The notes beneath the pieces are model-generated. The model saw nothing but the letters and a program-made list of their open reading frames with translations. It was not told where the DNA came from and did not search any database. From positions 2,211,649-2,275,648 of the forward strand of contig CP075368.1 of assembly GCA_019454185.1 (NCBI GenBank): a stretch of DNA of 64,000 nt, given 5' to 3'. Source of the DNA: Phycisphaeraceae bacterium (GTDB taxonomy: Bacteria; Planctomycetota; Phycisphaerae; Phycisphaerales; UBA1924). This document shows positions 27,684 through 36,695 of this stretch, piece by piece (position 1 is the stretch's first letter; each line of letters opens with the position of its first letter). The translations under genes were made by a program, and so were the position numbers.

Positions 27684-28366
27684 TCGATGTACTCCTCAAT
27701 TGCGGAGAAAGTGCCTGACTGTCGCTCTTTGATGTGCGAGCAAAGAGAAAGGTGTCTCGTTGATACCAAACAAAATACGAATTTATGAGCGAAACAGAGC
27801 CCCGCTTCGAACAAGCGGTGGAAAAGCCATGGATACAACTTGCCGTTTTGCGAAGCCAGTGTATTCTGGCAACCCGGAATTCAGCGGACGGCAAGGATGC
27901 CGCTTCGAGTACCGCTCCGTGGGGATTATTGGACGTTGAATGGCGTGGTCAAATCCGGGAGAGAACTTCCCGGAAGCGACCCAGATGGCAGACGGCCGGG
28001 AGACCCCGGACGAATGTCTGCATCTGAATTGAGTGGTTTGGATCCGTTTGCCGGTCGGTCACGAAGTTCGGCTGCGGGTTGCTGGGGTGGACGCCGGGGT
28101 TTCTAAGAGAAGTTCTCAAGTAGTGAAACAAAGTTGGACCAAAAACCGTAAGATGGAGAACAGGATCGCCGCGTGCGGAGTGGCATGTCGGCAGGGCAAG
28201 GGAAAGGGAACACATCACGTCGAACTGGTCCTCCGCCACCCTTGATCCTGGGTGTGGCACGGTTCGGCACGGCCCTCGTCTGAATGAAGACGTGGGCGCG
28301 AGAGCGTGATGGTGTTGAAACGGGCGCGAATGACTCGCGCCCTAGACACGAAGGGTTGGAACGGTC
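27684..28366. other. 683-base intergenic region between sod and the sigma factor gene
   Basis: No convincing gene is seen; short frames here lack family features and ribosome sites. CTCTTTG and CAAAGAG (27725-27731 and 27741-27747) form an inverted repeat upstream of sod. On the plus side, a CGTCT/AGACG hairpin (28277-28292) and a GGGCGCGA/TCGCGCCC hairpin (28322-28342) lie in the presumed leader of the sigma factor mRNA. The length suggests a long 5' leader or an unannotated small RNA. Confidence 0.4.
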
Positions 28367-29488
28367 ATGAGACAGATCATCAGCAAACGAAACCCGTCGC
28401 CTCTGGAGCAGGTGCGCCGTCGCCACCGGGTTGACATTGTCGAGTCGGCGGGCGCTTCCGATTCGAAGGCCGCGCGGAAGCGGCTTTCGGCAGAGGATGA
28501 GCGCCTTCTGAACCAGATCCTTGAGTCTGAGCAGGACTTCATCGACTCTCCGGTCTTTTACGAGCCCGGAGCGGAGAAGCAGATCTACGACCAGGCCCCG
28601 GATATCGCCAAGCCGGATACCTCGTGGTATCACCCGGTGATGGACGATCTCTCCGCGGCTCGCGGTCGCACCGTGAAGTCTGCGCAGCAGGTCATCCTGA
28701 CCGGCGCGGAGGAGAAGGTCCTCTTCCACCAGTTCAATTACGCACGTTTCCGCGTGTACTCGCTCCAGAAAGATGTCTGGGCATCGCCTGCACGTCAGCC
28801 CAATCCGTCACAGGCGGAGGAGATCCTGCGCTGGTACCGCCTCTCCGAGCGGATCCGCGAGCAGATCGCCGAGACGAACCTCGCTCTCGTCCTGGCCATG
28901 GCCAAGCGGACCCGCATGAGCGAGGTGGACTTCGCCGATCTGGTCAGCGAAGGCAACATGGCTCTGCTTCGCGCTGTCGATAAGTTCGACGCGGGGCGCG
29001 GCTACAAGTTCTCGACCTACGCGTGTCGCGCGATCCTCAAGGCGTTCAGCCGCCAGGGGATGAAGCTCTCCAAGTATCGCCAGCGCTTCCCGACGGACTT
29101 CGATCCGAAGCTGGAGCGTTCGGACTTCCTGGAGACCAAGCGAGCGACGTTCGAGAAGGACGCCGCGGAAGAGGTGAAGCGGATCGTGCTGGACAACCGT
29201 GCAGACCTGACGGATGTCGAGCGCACTGTGATCGAGCACCGCTTCGGGCTTGAGTCAGGCGACAACGAGAAGCCGATGACACTTGAGCAGGTGGGTCAGA
29301 TCATCGGCGTGACGAAGGAGCGTGTTCGCCAGATCCAGAACAAGGCGATGGAGAAGATCCGCCTGACGCTCGAGGCCTCCTTCCTCGGTACAAAGGAGGA
29401 GGAAGAGGGCGAGACTGAGCAGGGAGGACAGTCGGGCTCAGAGACCGGATCAACGCAGACCCCGCAGGGTCTCGTTGCACTGAACTGA
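28367..29488 (+). CDS. Sigma-70 family RNA polymerase sigma factor
   Basis: A 373-residue sigma factor. Region 2 spans about residues 165-230: NLALVLAMAKRT, then DLVSEGNMALLRAVDKFD and GRGYKFSTYACRAILKAF. Region 4.2 is near residues 305-335, with HTH sequence TLEQVGQIIGVTKERVRQIQ. Region 4.1 is ADLTDVERTVIEHRFGL. The 160 residues before region 2 hold a disordered basic start and an acidic stretch, not a classical region 1.1. Where primary sigma factors have WWIRQAI, this has YACRAILKAFSRQGMKLSKY, so promoter specificity probably differs from RpoD. The C-terminus is Glu/Gly/Thr-rich. It is monocistronic with a strong terminator. Confidence 0.88.
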   Translation: MRQIISKRNPSPLEQVRRRHRVDIVESAGASDSKAARKRLSAEDERLLNQILESEQDFIDSPVFYEPGAEKQIYDQAPDIAKPDTSWYHPVMDDLSAARGRTVKSAQQVILTGAEEKVLFHQFNYARFRVYSLQKDVWASPARQPNPSQAEEILRWYRLSERIREQIAETNLALVLAMAKRTRMSEVDFADLVSEGNMALLRAVDKFDAGRGYKFSTYACRAILKAFSRQGMKLSKYRQRFPTDFDPKLERSDFLETKRATFEKDAAEEVKRIVLDNRADLTDVERTVIEHRFGLESGDNEKPMTLEQVGQIIGVTKERVRQIQNKAMEKIRLTLEASFLGTKEEEEGETEQGGQSGSETGSTQTPQGLVALN

Positions 29489-29529
29489 GTTCCGGGAAAG
29501 CCCGGCCGAATCATCGAGTTGAACCCGTC

Positions 29530-29557
29530 AGAGCCCGGACAGCGTCGTCCGGGCTCT
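29530..29557 (+). terminator. Rho-independent terminator of the sigma factor gene
   Basis: An 11-bp perfect stem (AGAGCCCGGAC with GTCCGGGCTCT) around a 6-base loop is followed by GTCTTTCTT. It lies 42 bases after the stop codon. Confidence 0.88.
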
Positions 29558-29736
29558 GTCTTTCTTAGCCACTAGAGGACGCTCTGCCTGATCCGTTCGG
29601 ACTCTGGTGCGTACCCTACTGACCCTCCTGAATTGGTTCGGGAGGGCGGTGTTGTTGCTGCGCCGACGCCCCATCTGCGGGTGTCGGGCACTCCGGGTCT
29701 AGTGTGCGTTCTCAGTCGAGAAAGTGAGCGTTGAGG

Positions 29737-30894
29737 ATGTCGATCGGGTCAGACAGTCAAACCGGCGAGTCGATCACTGGCCACGTTTCGCTCACACGGA
29801 AGAAGGCGACCGACCCCCACGCGACGCGCTGGGGCGACTTCCTGAAGGCCACGATCAAGTTCGAGGCCTCTGACCTGATCATGAAGTCCGAGCAGGCACC
29901 GAAACTCCGCATCCGTGGCTCGCTCAAGCCGCTCGACACCCCGCCGGTCGGGATTGATGAGTTCTGGAAGATCGCGGAGACCATTCTCTCCGAGGAGCAA
30001 CTGGCGGATCTGGCCAAGTTCGGCTCTGTCGACTTCGCGTACGACTACGACGAGCGGTGCCGCTTCCGCGTCAACCTCTTCCAGGCACGAGGCAAGCTCT
30101 CGGTCGCAGCCCGGCGCATCACCAGCAACATCCTCCCGTTCGAGGGGCTGCACCTTCCCGAGGTCATGGGACAGATCGCTCTCCAGCCGCAGGGCATCGT
30201 GCTCCTCTGCGGCGTGACTGGATCCGGCAAGTCAACGACCATCGCGTCGATGCTCGACTATGTGAACGCACAGAAGCCGGTCCACATCGTCACGATCGAG
30301 GACCCGATCGAGTACATCTTCGAGGACAAGAAGGCAACGATCAACCAGCGCGAGATCGGCATCGACTGCCTCGATTTCAAGACCGCGATGCGTGCGCTCG
30401 TCCGCGAGAACCCGGACATCGTGCTCATCGGCGAGATGCGCGACGCCGAGACCTTCGAGACCGCGCTCCAGGCCGCCGAGACCGGCCACCTGGTGTACGG
30501 AACCATCCACGCCTCGAGCACGACGCAGACCTTCAGCCGTATCTACGGCCTTTTCGAGCAGGAAGAGATCGAGCAGGTGCGGAAGATCCTGGGCTACCAG
30601 ATGCGCGCGTTCGTCTACCAGAAGCTCCTCCCCACCCTTCACAAGAACATCCACCGCATCCCTGCCCTTGAGATCCTGATCAACGACGCCGTGGTGCAGA
30701 AGCACATCCTCGACGGGCGAGAGGGCGAGTTGCGGTCGTACCTCAACTCGATCGAGGCCCGCCAGCGCGGTATGGTCGACTTCAACCAGTCGCTTGTGGA
30801 ACTGGTCGAGAAGGAGTACATTCACGTCCGCGTCGCGATGGACTCCTCTCCCAACGTTGACGAACTGAATATGAAGCTGAAGAAGCTTGGCTGA
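29737..30894 (+). CDS. PilT/GspE-family twitching-type secretion ATPase
   Basis: A 385-residue hexameric ATPase of the PilT branch. The N-terminal PAS-like domain (residues about 30-130) includes FEASDLIMKSEQAPKLRIRG. The catalytic core has Walker A GVTGSGKSTTIASM near residue 165, Asp box IVTIEDPIEYIFEDKK, Walker B PDIVLIGEMRDAETFETALQ and His box TGHLVYGTIHASS. All catalytic motifs look intact. A C-terminal region of about 60 residues follows. The canonical member would retract or disassemble pilin filaments, but no pilin or PilC-like gene is nearby. ATG at 29737 is taken as start; TTG at 29731 is possible. It precedes the PilB-like gene by 74 bases. Confidence 0.9.
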   Translation: MSIGSDSQTGESITGHVSLTRKKATDPHATRWGDFLKATIKFEASDLIMKSEQAPKLRIRGSLKPLDTPPVGIDEFWKIAETILSEEQLADLAKFGSVDFAYDYDERCRFRVNLFQARGKLSVAARRITSNILPFEGLHLPEVMGQIALQPQGIVLLCGVTGSGKSTTIASMLDYVNAQKPVHIVTIEDPIEYIFEDKKATINQREIGIDCLDFKTAMRALVRENPDIVLIGEMRDAETFETALQAAETGHLVYGTIHASSTTQTFSRIYGLFEQEEIEQVRKILGYQMRAFVYQKLLPTLHKNIHRIPALEILINDAVVQKHILDGREGELRSYLNSIEARQRGMVDFNQSLVELVEKEYIHVRVAMDSSPNVDELNMKLKKLG

Positions 30895-30968
30895 TCCGCG
30901 GCGAGTGCCGAATCTGTCCCGCGTTGCGAGGCCCGCGTCCCGCACCGCTTCTCCGAGGTGATCGACCC

Positions 30969-32717
30969 GTGAGCATGATGGCCGACACGATCTTTCTGAT
31001 TCCCGGCGCTGGCCTGCCGACCCTGACGTTCGCCGAAGCGTTCGTCATGGTCTCGTGGTGGAAGGCGATTCTCTATCTGCTGCCCCTGGTCGGATGGGCC
31101 GCGATCATCACGCGGATCTACGACAAGCACGCCGCTCGATTCCACCTCAATCGCGAGCGATGGAACATCCTGCACATCGCGCTCGGCGTCGGCGCGTTCC
31201 TGCTCGGCTTCCTGATGCCGCTCCCCGGGATCGCAGGGTTCCTGGTCGGATTCGCGGCGATGCTCCTCGTGCTCGGGATCGACCTTGCCATCTACCCGAT
31301 GATCGCCAATAAGGACGAACGCGTTCCCGAGGGGCACAAGGTCAAGATCGATTTCTCCGCCTTCACCGAGAAGAAGAAGGCAAAGGCGGAGGCCAAGCAA
31401 CTGGGTTCTTCCGAGTTGCTCATCCGTGGCCCGGACAAAGTCGCGATCCAGCCCCCCAACAGGGAGACGCCCGAGTTTGCTCTGCGGCTCGCTGCGGAAC
31501 AGGTCGTGCTGCGTGCCATGGCGGCGCGAGCGAGCCGTTTCGAACTCGCGCCCTCCGGCAAGGACAACGCATATCGCGTAGTCCACACGGTCGATTCCTT
31601 GCCCGTGCCTGCGGAGAGCATCGCAGGCCCCGAGGCGATCCAGATCATCGATTTCTGGAAGTCATCGGCGAAGATGGATATCCAGGATCGGCGGCGTCGC
31701 CAGATGGCGGACATCGCCATCGAGAAAGAAAGCGACAAGAAGAAGGTCCGTCTCACCGCGACGGGCGTGCAGGGTGGGATGCGTTTGCAGGGCACCTTCG
31801 ATGCGGACCTTGCGGTTCGGCGCAAGAAGAATGAGATGGGCTTCCTCACCCCTCAGATCGAGGAATTCGATCGCATCGTCGGAGACACATCCGGGATCGT
31901 GATCCTCGCGACACCTCCCGGCCAGGGACGCACGACGCTGTTCTACACGACGATGCGCGGGCACGACGCGTACACCTCGAACGTCCAGACACTTGAGTTG
32001 GAAGTCCAGGATGCGTTGGAGGGTGTGCGTCAGAATGTCTTCGAGGCGACGAAGGACGGTGCCGAGTTCAGCACGACATTGCGATCCATCCTGCGTCGCG
32101 ATCCCAGCGTAGTCGGCTCCGCCGAACTGCCTGATGCAGCGACAGCTCAAGAGGTCATTAAGGCGGACACCGAGCGCACGCGGATTTATGTGGCGCTCAA
32201 GTCCGACAGCGCGCTTGGCGCATTGATGACGTTCGTAAAGGCCACCGGCGACGCATCTGCCGCCGGTCCTCTGCTGAAGGGCGTAGTTGTCGGCAAGGTG
32301 ATCCGGAAGTTGTGCCTCAACTGCCGCGTTGCGTACCAGCCGCCCGCGGACCTGCTGAAGAAACTCGGACTTCCCCCGGACAAGGTGACGCAGTTGTTCA
32401 AGAAGGGTGGCCAGGTGCTGATCAAGAACAAGCCCGAGGTCTGCCCGGTGTGCAACGGCGTCGGATATCACGGCCTTGAAGGCATCTTCGAGGTCTACGT
32501 GCTCGATGCGGGCGTGCGCTCGCGGATTGCAGCCCAGGACTGGAACGGCGTGAAGGCGGAACTCCGCAAGCGGGAGCTGCCGACGCTGCAACAGGCCGCC
32601 CTGCGTAAGGCCGTTGATGGCACCACGAGCATCGAGGAGGTCATGCGAGTAACGGCCGAGCAGCGTCCGGCACAACCGGCACAGAAGAAGCAAGAGCCCG
32701 CGCCCCAGCAGTCCTGA
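30969..32717 (+). CDS. Membrane-embedded PilB/GspE-like protein with degenerate ATPase motifs
   Basis: A 582-residue protein. About three helices lie in residues 15-105 (KAILYLLPLVGWAAIITRIY, then IALGVGAFLLGFLMPLPGIA). That is unusual for this soluble ATPase family. A PilB N2-like domain follows (IIDFWKSSAKMDIQDRRRRQ). The NTPase core aligns well with PilB but its motifs are altered. Walker A reads PPGQGRTTLFY, with Arg321 where Lys is expected. The Walker B position reads SVVGSAELPD. The His-box position reads YVALKSDSA. The zinc Cys pairs are kept: CLNCRVAY and CPVCNGVGYHG. I chose GTG at 30969 because GAGGTGAT precedes it. It is likely a non-hydrolysing scaffold or a regulatory partner of the PilT-like ATPase before it. 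Confidence 0.8.
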   Translation: MSMMADTIFLIPGAGLPTLTFAEAFVMVSWWKAILYLLPLVGWAAIITRIYDKHAARFHLNRERWNILHIALGVGAFLLGFLMPLPGIAGFLVGFAAMLLVLGIDLAIYPMIANKDERVPEGHKVKIDFSAFTEKKKAKAEAKQLGSSELLIRGPDKVAIQPPNRETPEFALRLAAEQVVLRAMAARASRFELAPSGKDNAYRVVHTVDSLPVPAESIAGPEAIQIIDFWKSSAKMDIQDRRRRQMADIAIEKESDKKKVRLTATGVQGGMRLQGTFDADLAVRRKKNEMGFLTPQIEEFDRIVGDTSGIVILATPPGQGRTTLFYTTMRGHDAYTSNVQTLELEVQDALEGVRQNVFEATKDGAEFSTTLRSILRRDPSVVGSAELPDAATAQEVIKADTERTRIYVALKSDSALGALMTFVKATGDASAAGPLLKGVVVGKVIRKLCLNCRVAYQPPADLLKKLGLPPDKVTQLFKKGGQVLIKNKPEVCPVCNGVGYHGLEGIFEVYVLDAGVRSRIAAQDWNGVKAELRKRELPTLQQAALRKAVDGTTSIEEVMRVTAEQRPAQPAQKKQEPAPQQS

Positions 32718-32776
32718 TCCCGAACGACACCGGCCGGGGCGGTACAGAAGCCCCCGATCGCCCGGAGAGACGCATC

Positions 32777-34552
32777 ATGATGAACATTTTGGCCATCCTC
32801 GTGATCGCCGGTATCGCGTACCTGTGGATGACTCGCGGGTTCTTCTCCGCGATGCTGCACATGGCGTGCACACTCGTTGCGGGTGCGATCGCGTTCGCCT
32901 TCTGGGAGCCGCTCTCACTGCTCATCCTTGAGAAGTCGCCGCAGTCCGGCTTCCTGTCGTTCCTCCGGGATTCGGCGTGGGGTATCGGTCTGATCGTTCC
33001 CTTCGCGGCCTCGCTCGCGCTGCTGCGTGCCGCCGTTGACAAGACACTCCCCCTCAACGCACAGACAGAGTCGATCGTCAACTATCTCGGAGGCGGTTTC
33101 TGCGGCGTGATCTCCGGCGGCATCACGGCCGGGATCGTCGTGCTCGGGCTCGGCATGCTCCGCATGGACTCGAATCTCTGGGGATACCAGTCCGTGAAAG
33201 TGGGCGACCGTGGGTCGATCGTAACTGGCGTCAAGCTGATCGTCCCCGTCGATCGTTTCGTTGCCGGTATGTACGGCAAACTCTCCGAAACCACGCTTTC
33301 GACGCCCGAGCCGCTCACGAAGTGGTACCCCGACCTTGCCGACGTGCCTGCTTCGATGCGTATGAGCAACGGCGACGGCAAGGATCGCAACACCCTGTCA
33401 CCGAAGGACGTGACGGTCTATTCGCGCTACGCGCTCGGCAAGGAGCGTCAGGGCGGCTCGCTCACCGACCTGCTGCGTGACGCGTGGAACCCCGGATCAG
33501 TACAGATGGTATCTGACCCAAGCGGAGCTACTTTTGATGGCGATTCCCACATCGAAGGGTTCGTGATCCAGCTCTCCGCAGGCGCGAGAGAGAAGCACGG
33601 GCAGATCGTCGTCGGCAACGCGCAGGTCCGCCTGCTGGTCGAGGATGCACGCAATCCCGATGATGTGAAGCACAAGACGCTGTATCCGATCGCGGTCGCG
33701 ACTCGTGCCGCGGCGAACGAGCTGCTCTTCGGGCGCTTCCGCCTGGACTCCCAGGTCTTCATCGCTCCATCCGGCGCGGGCGCCGACACCCGCATGGCCT
33801 TCGAGTTTGTGATCCCCTCGGGGTATGAGCCGCTCGCGCTGTACGTGAAGAACGCTCGCGTGAAGCCGACGCCGATCGTTCAGTCGTTCAAGTCTCCGGA
33901 AGAGCGTGACATGGCAGTCCAGAACGGCTCGGTCTTCGGCACAGAGGTGCAGCCCGCATTGGTCGCAAGGCCGACTATTCCGACCATCGGCCAGCCGACG
34001 CAGACACCACAGGATTTCGGCATCCAGTTGAACAACACCCTCGGACACACGATCCAGAAGGGCGGGGAGCGAGGGCTCCAGCTCGACGGGCTGGTGATCA
34101 TCGACGGCGAGGCGAAGTTCGCTCCGAACGAGATGAGACGCAGCGGTGAGATCGCCCGCGAGCTCCGCGTTGATACCTTCATGACGACCCAGGACACGGC
34201 AATCGTGAAGATCGACGTGGGCGCGAGTTCGGCGTCGAGCATCCTCGGCATGACGCGTGCGCTGGCCGAGAGCGTGGTGCCGCCGTTTATTGTGGATACC
34301 AATGGAACGCGTTACGAGGCGGTCGGCTTCGTGTACGAGGACCGCGACATCGTGGTGATCCGGTTCACACCGGGACGCCCCATCCGAGGCCTGACGGAGC
34401 TGCCGACCCGCCTGAGCCGCAGCCGCACCGATCAGAAGTGCACGCTGATCTTCCGTGTCAACGCGGGCGTGAGTGTTGCGAAGTTCATGCTCGGCGAGGA
34501 GACGGTGACGGAGTTCGGCCCATTCGTTGTGCAGTCACAGAGACGGCGCTGA
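32777..34552 (+). CDS. CvpA-like membrane protein with large C-terminal domain
   Basis: A 591-residue protein. The first 130 residues have about four hydrophobic segments (ILAILVIAGIAYLWMTRGFF, CTLVAGAIAFAFWEPLSLLI, SAWGIGLIVPFAASLALLRA, GGGFCGVISGGITAGIVVLG) in the spacing of CvpA/colicin V production proteins. The remaining 460 residues are soluble, with repeated beta-rich stretches (for example IVVGNAQVRLLVEDAR and MAFEFVIPSGYEPLALYVKN) that I do not recognise. No catalytic motif is visible. It follows the PilB-like gene by 59 bases in the same direction and ends the cluster at a terminator. Confidence 0.65.
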   Translation: MMNILAILVIAGIAYLWMTRGFFSAMLHMACTLVAGAIAFAFWEPLSLLILEKSPQSGFLSFLRDSAWGIGLIVPFAASLALLRAAVDKTLPLNAQTESIVNYLGGGFCGVISGGITAGIVVLGLGMLRMDSNLWGYQSVKVGDRGSIVTGVKLIVPVDRFVAGMYGKLSETTLSTPEPLTKWYPDLADVPASMRMSNGDGKDRNTLSPKDVTVYSRYALGKERQGGSLTDLLRDAWNPGSVQMVSDPSGATFDGDSHIEGFVIQLSAGAREKHGQIVVGNAQVRLLVEDARNPDDVKHKTLYPIAVATRAAANELLFGRFRLDSQVFIAPSGAGADTRMAFEFVIPSGYEPLALYVKNARVKPTPIVQSFKSPEERDMAVQNGSVFGTEVQPALVARPTIPTIGQPTQTPQDFGIQLNNTLGHTIQKGGERGLQLDGLVIIDGEAKFAPNEMRRSGEIARELRVDTFMTTQDTAIVKIDVGASSASSILGMTRALAESVVPPFIVDTNGTRYEAVGFVYEDRDIVVIRFTPGRPIRGLTELPTRLSRSRTDQKCTLIFRVNAGVSVAKFMLGEETVTEFGPFVVQSQRRR

Positions 34553-34602
34553 TCCGGCGATACACCCCCCACTCCTGACCACATCATGCAGATAGCAAGC
34601 AA

Positions 34603-34631
34603 AGAACCCCGGGTGCTTCACCCGGGGTTCT
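34603..34631. terminator. Bidirectional terminator between the CvpA-like gene and rplI
   Basis: A 13-bp perfect stem (AGAACCCCGGGTG with CACCCGGGGTTCT) with a tiny loop lies between two convergent genes, 51 bases from the plus-strand stop. A-rich sequence on the left (GCAAAG) would give a short U-run on the minus strand. Confidence 0.7.
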
Positions 34632-34719
34632 CGTGTAACTGGGCTTCATGTAACTGCGCTTCGCTGAACCGGGCCGCCTCTTTGGCTGCGTTGCCGGCAG
34701 CGTTTCCGGCTTACCGCTC

Positions 34720-35373
34720 TCACTCCTTCGCGGTGGCCTTCTTGCCCGCCTTCTTCTTCTCGGGCTTCGCCTCTGCTTCGGGCTCAGCAGCGGGAGCGGC
34801 CTCTGCCGCCTGTCTGCGGCCTCGTCCGCCTCGCTCGCCCCGGGGTTCCTTGCCCTTCTCGATGAGGTTGCCCTCGTTGTCAAAGTCCATCTCTTCCTTC
34901 GCATCTTCCTCGATGTGGCGATCGGCCTTGACGTGCAGACGGACGGACGATTCAAGGTCAGAAGCGAGCTTGACGTGGATGTCGTAGCTGTCGATCCGCT
35001 TGATGGTCTGGCCGATGCGGACCTCGCGCGGCTTGACGTCGTAGCCGAGCTTCTTGAAGGCCACGGCGAGGTCGTTCTGCGTGATTGAGCCGTACAGAAT
35101 ACCCTGATCGTTGCAGGGCTTCTCGAGCGTGATCTCAAGTCCGGACATCTTGCCGATCATCGCTTCGCGCTGCTTGCGAACCTCTGCGAGATGCTTCTGG
35201 GCCTCTGCACGCTTGGCGGCCAGAGACTTGATGAGTTCCTCGGATGGCGTGGTCGCCATCTCGCGGGGGAGCAGGTAGTTGCGTGCGTATCCGAGACGAA
35301 CGTTCACCACATCCCCGACGATGCCGAGGTTGTCGACGTTCTCTGTGAGCAGAAGCTGAATGTTCTTGGCCAT
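34720..35373 (-). CDS. rplI: 50S ribosomal protein L9
   Basis: A 217-residue L9. The N-terminal rRNA-binding domain reads MAKNIQLLLTENVDNLG, then VVNVRLGYARNYLLPREMAT. The long central helix (EELIKSLAAKRAEAQKHLAE) and C-terminal domain (LYGSITQNDLAVAFKKLGYD) follow. The usual length is about 150 residues. Here a tail of about 65 residues rich in Ala, Glu and Lys is added. I chose the ATG at 35373 because AAAGGA precedes it and it matches the family start. It is the last gene of rpsF-ssb-rplI; the rpsR gene often found between them is absent. Confidence 0.96.
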   Translation of the reverse strand: MAKNIQLLLTENVDNLGIVGDVVNVRLGYARNYLLPREMATTPSEELIKSLAAKRAEAQKHLAEVRKQREAMIGKMSGLEITLEKPCNDQGILYGSITQNDLAVAFKKLGYDVKPREVRIGQTIKRIDSYDIHVKLASDLESSVRLHVKADRHIEEDAKEEMDFDNEGNLIEKGKEPRGERGGRGRRQAAEAAPAAEPEAEAKPEKKKAGKKATAKE

Positions 35374-35547
35374 GGGTCGCTGTCCTTTCGTGTGCGAAAG
35401 TTGAGGAGCCGTGTCGCGTGCATTCGGCACGCGTGACCGGCCCCAACGTATGTCTCGGCGTTTCCCCGCCGCGGGAGCCCCCGACAAGGGAGTGTGGATG
35501 CTAGGCGACTTCTTCGACGCCCGGATGCTGTTGGCCGGAGGAACGGA

Positions 35548-36021
35548 TCAGAACGGGATGTCGTCGCCGATCGGGTCGTGATCCTGCTGCGGTGCGGAAC
35601 GGGCACCCGCGGGGGCCCCTCCGGAGCGGCCCCCTCCCGTTGACGAGCGGCTGTATCCCCCGCCGCCGCCGCCACCACCCTCGCCGCCACCGGGCTTGGA
35701 GTCGATGAACTGGAAGTTCTCGACAACAACCTTCAATTTTGAGAACTTCTGGCCCTCTTTCTCCCACTGGTCGAGCTTGAGGCGGCCCTCGATGAAGACC
35801 GGGCGGCCCTTTGCAAGGAAGCGGCTCATGGTCTCGGCGGTCTTCCCCCATGCCTCGCAATCGACGAAGGTGACCTCTTCGCGGTCCTCGCCGTCTGGGG
35901 TGCGCCAACGCCGATTCACGGCCAGGCCGATGGTGGCAACCGCCTGGTTCGAGTTGGTGTGGCGGAGCTCGATATCACGGGTGAGATTGCCCATCAGAAA
36001 CACGCGGTTGAAGTTGGCCAT
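35548..36021 (-). CDS. ssb: Single-stranded DNA-binding protein
   Basis: A 157-residue SSB. The OB fold occupies residues 1-110 (FNRVFLMGNLTRDIELRHTN, VTFVDCEAWGKTAETMSRFL, FIEGRLKLDQWEKEGQKFSK). A Gly-rich linker follows, with an uninterrupted run of Gly residues. The conserved acidic tip DPIGDDIPF ends the protein and binds partner proteins. It sits between rpsF and rplI, the usual operon context. Confidence 0.97.
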   Translation of the reverse strand: MANFNRVFLMGNLTRDIELRHTNSNQAVATIGLAVNRRWRTPDGEDREEVTFVDCEAWGKTAETMSRFLAKGRPVFIEGRLKLDQWEKEGQKFSKLKVVVENFQFIDSKPGGGEGGGGGGGGYSRSSTGGGRSGGAPAGARSAPQQDHDPIGDDIPF

Positions 36022-36187
36022 GGCGTACTCCGGTTCCGGGGGCGATGCGAGAGTCCAAGCGGCGGGGCATACGCCACGCCGACAGCAGAATGCTAACCGG
36101 CCTGAGGCCGCGATGCGTTCTGAGGTGCCTTGGCCACTGACAGACGTCTGTCAGTGGCAACCCAGAAAATCGTGCCAGATGGCCCGA

Positions 36188-36643
36188 TCACTCTTCGTCC
36201 ATGTCGTCGATTGCCGCGCCGGCGGGCTCGGGGATCTCCTGCTCGACGGGGGCGACGGCCCGCTCGGCACGGAGCTTCGCCTCGATCTCAAGGTCTTTGC
36301 GCCCGTCGGCGGCCTGCATCTCCTCGATCGTCAGGTGATCGCAGCGGACGATGAGGGCCCGCATAATCTTTTCCGAGAGATTGCAGTCGCGCTCGATGTG
36401 GGCGAAGCCCTCGCCGGTGGCCTTGAAGTAGGCAAGGATGAAGATCGCTCGCTTCTGTCCCTTGATCTCGTAGGCGAGGCGACGCTCGTCCCACTTCTTC
36501 ATGGAGATCAGCTCGGCGTGGCCGCGTGAGAGGATCTCGTTGATATGGGCGATCGCGCCGGAGAAATCGGCGGCGACGGCTTGGGAGATCATGAACATCG
36601 CCTCGTAGGCATAGATCTTGGCGGGTGCGGTTGTCTGGGACAT
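36188..36643 (-). CDS. rpsF: 30S ribosomal protein S6
   Basis: A 151-residue S6. Family stretches include YAYEAMFMISQAVAADFSGA, KKWDERRLAYEIKGQKRAIF and CNLSEKIMRALIVRCDHLT. The usual length is about 100 residues; a C-terminal extension rich in Glu and Ala is present here and in many planctomycetes. The ATG at 36643 (MSQTTAPAKIYAYEAM) has AGAGG upstream; the longer frame to 36826 is Arg/Pro-rich and overlaps pth. It heads the rpsF-ssb-rplI block. Confidence 0.95.
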   Translation of the reverse strand: MSQTTAPAKIYAYEAMFMISQAVAADFSGAIAHINEILSRGHAELISMKKWDERRLAYEIKGQKRAIFILAYFKATGEGFAHIERDCNLSEKIMRALIVRCDHLTIEEMQAADGRKDLEIEAKLRAERAVAPVEQEIPEPAGAAIDDMDEE

Positions 36644-36695
36644 GTGGTTGCCTCTGTGTGTGCGCCGACTGTTCGTCGGCCGTGGGTGTTGTGAA

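Noticed and set aside
27785..28245. Short plus-strand frames (about 70-90 residues) between sod and the sigma factor
   Set aside because: No ribosome sites, no hydrophobic or domain pattern, and different frames overlap each other.
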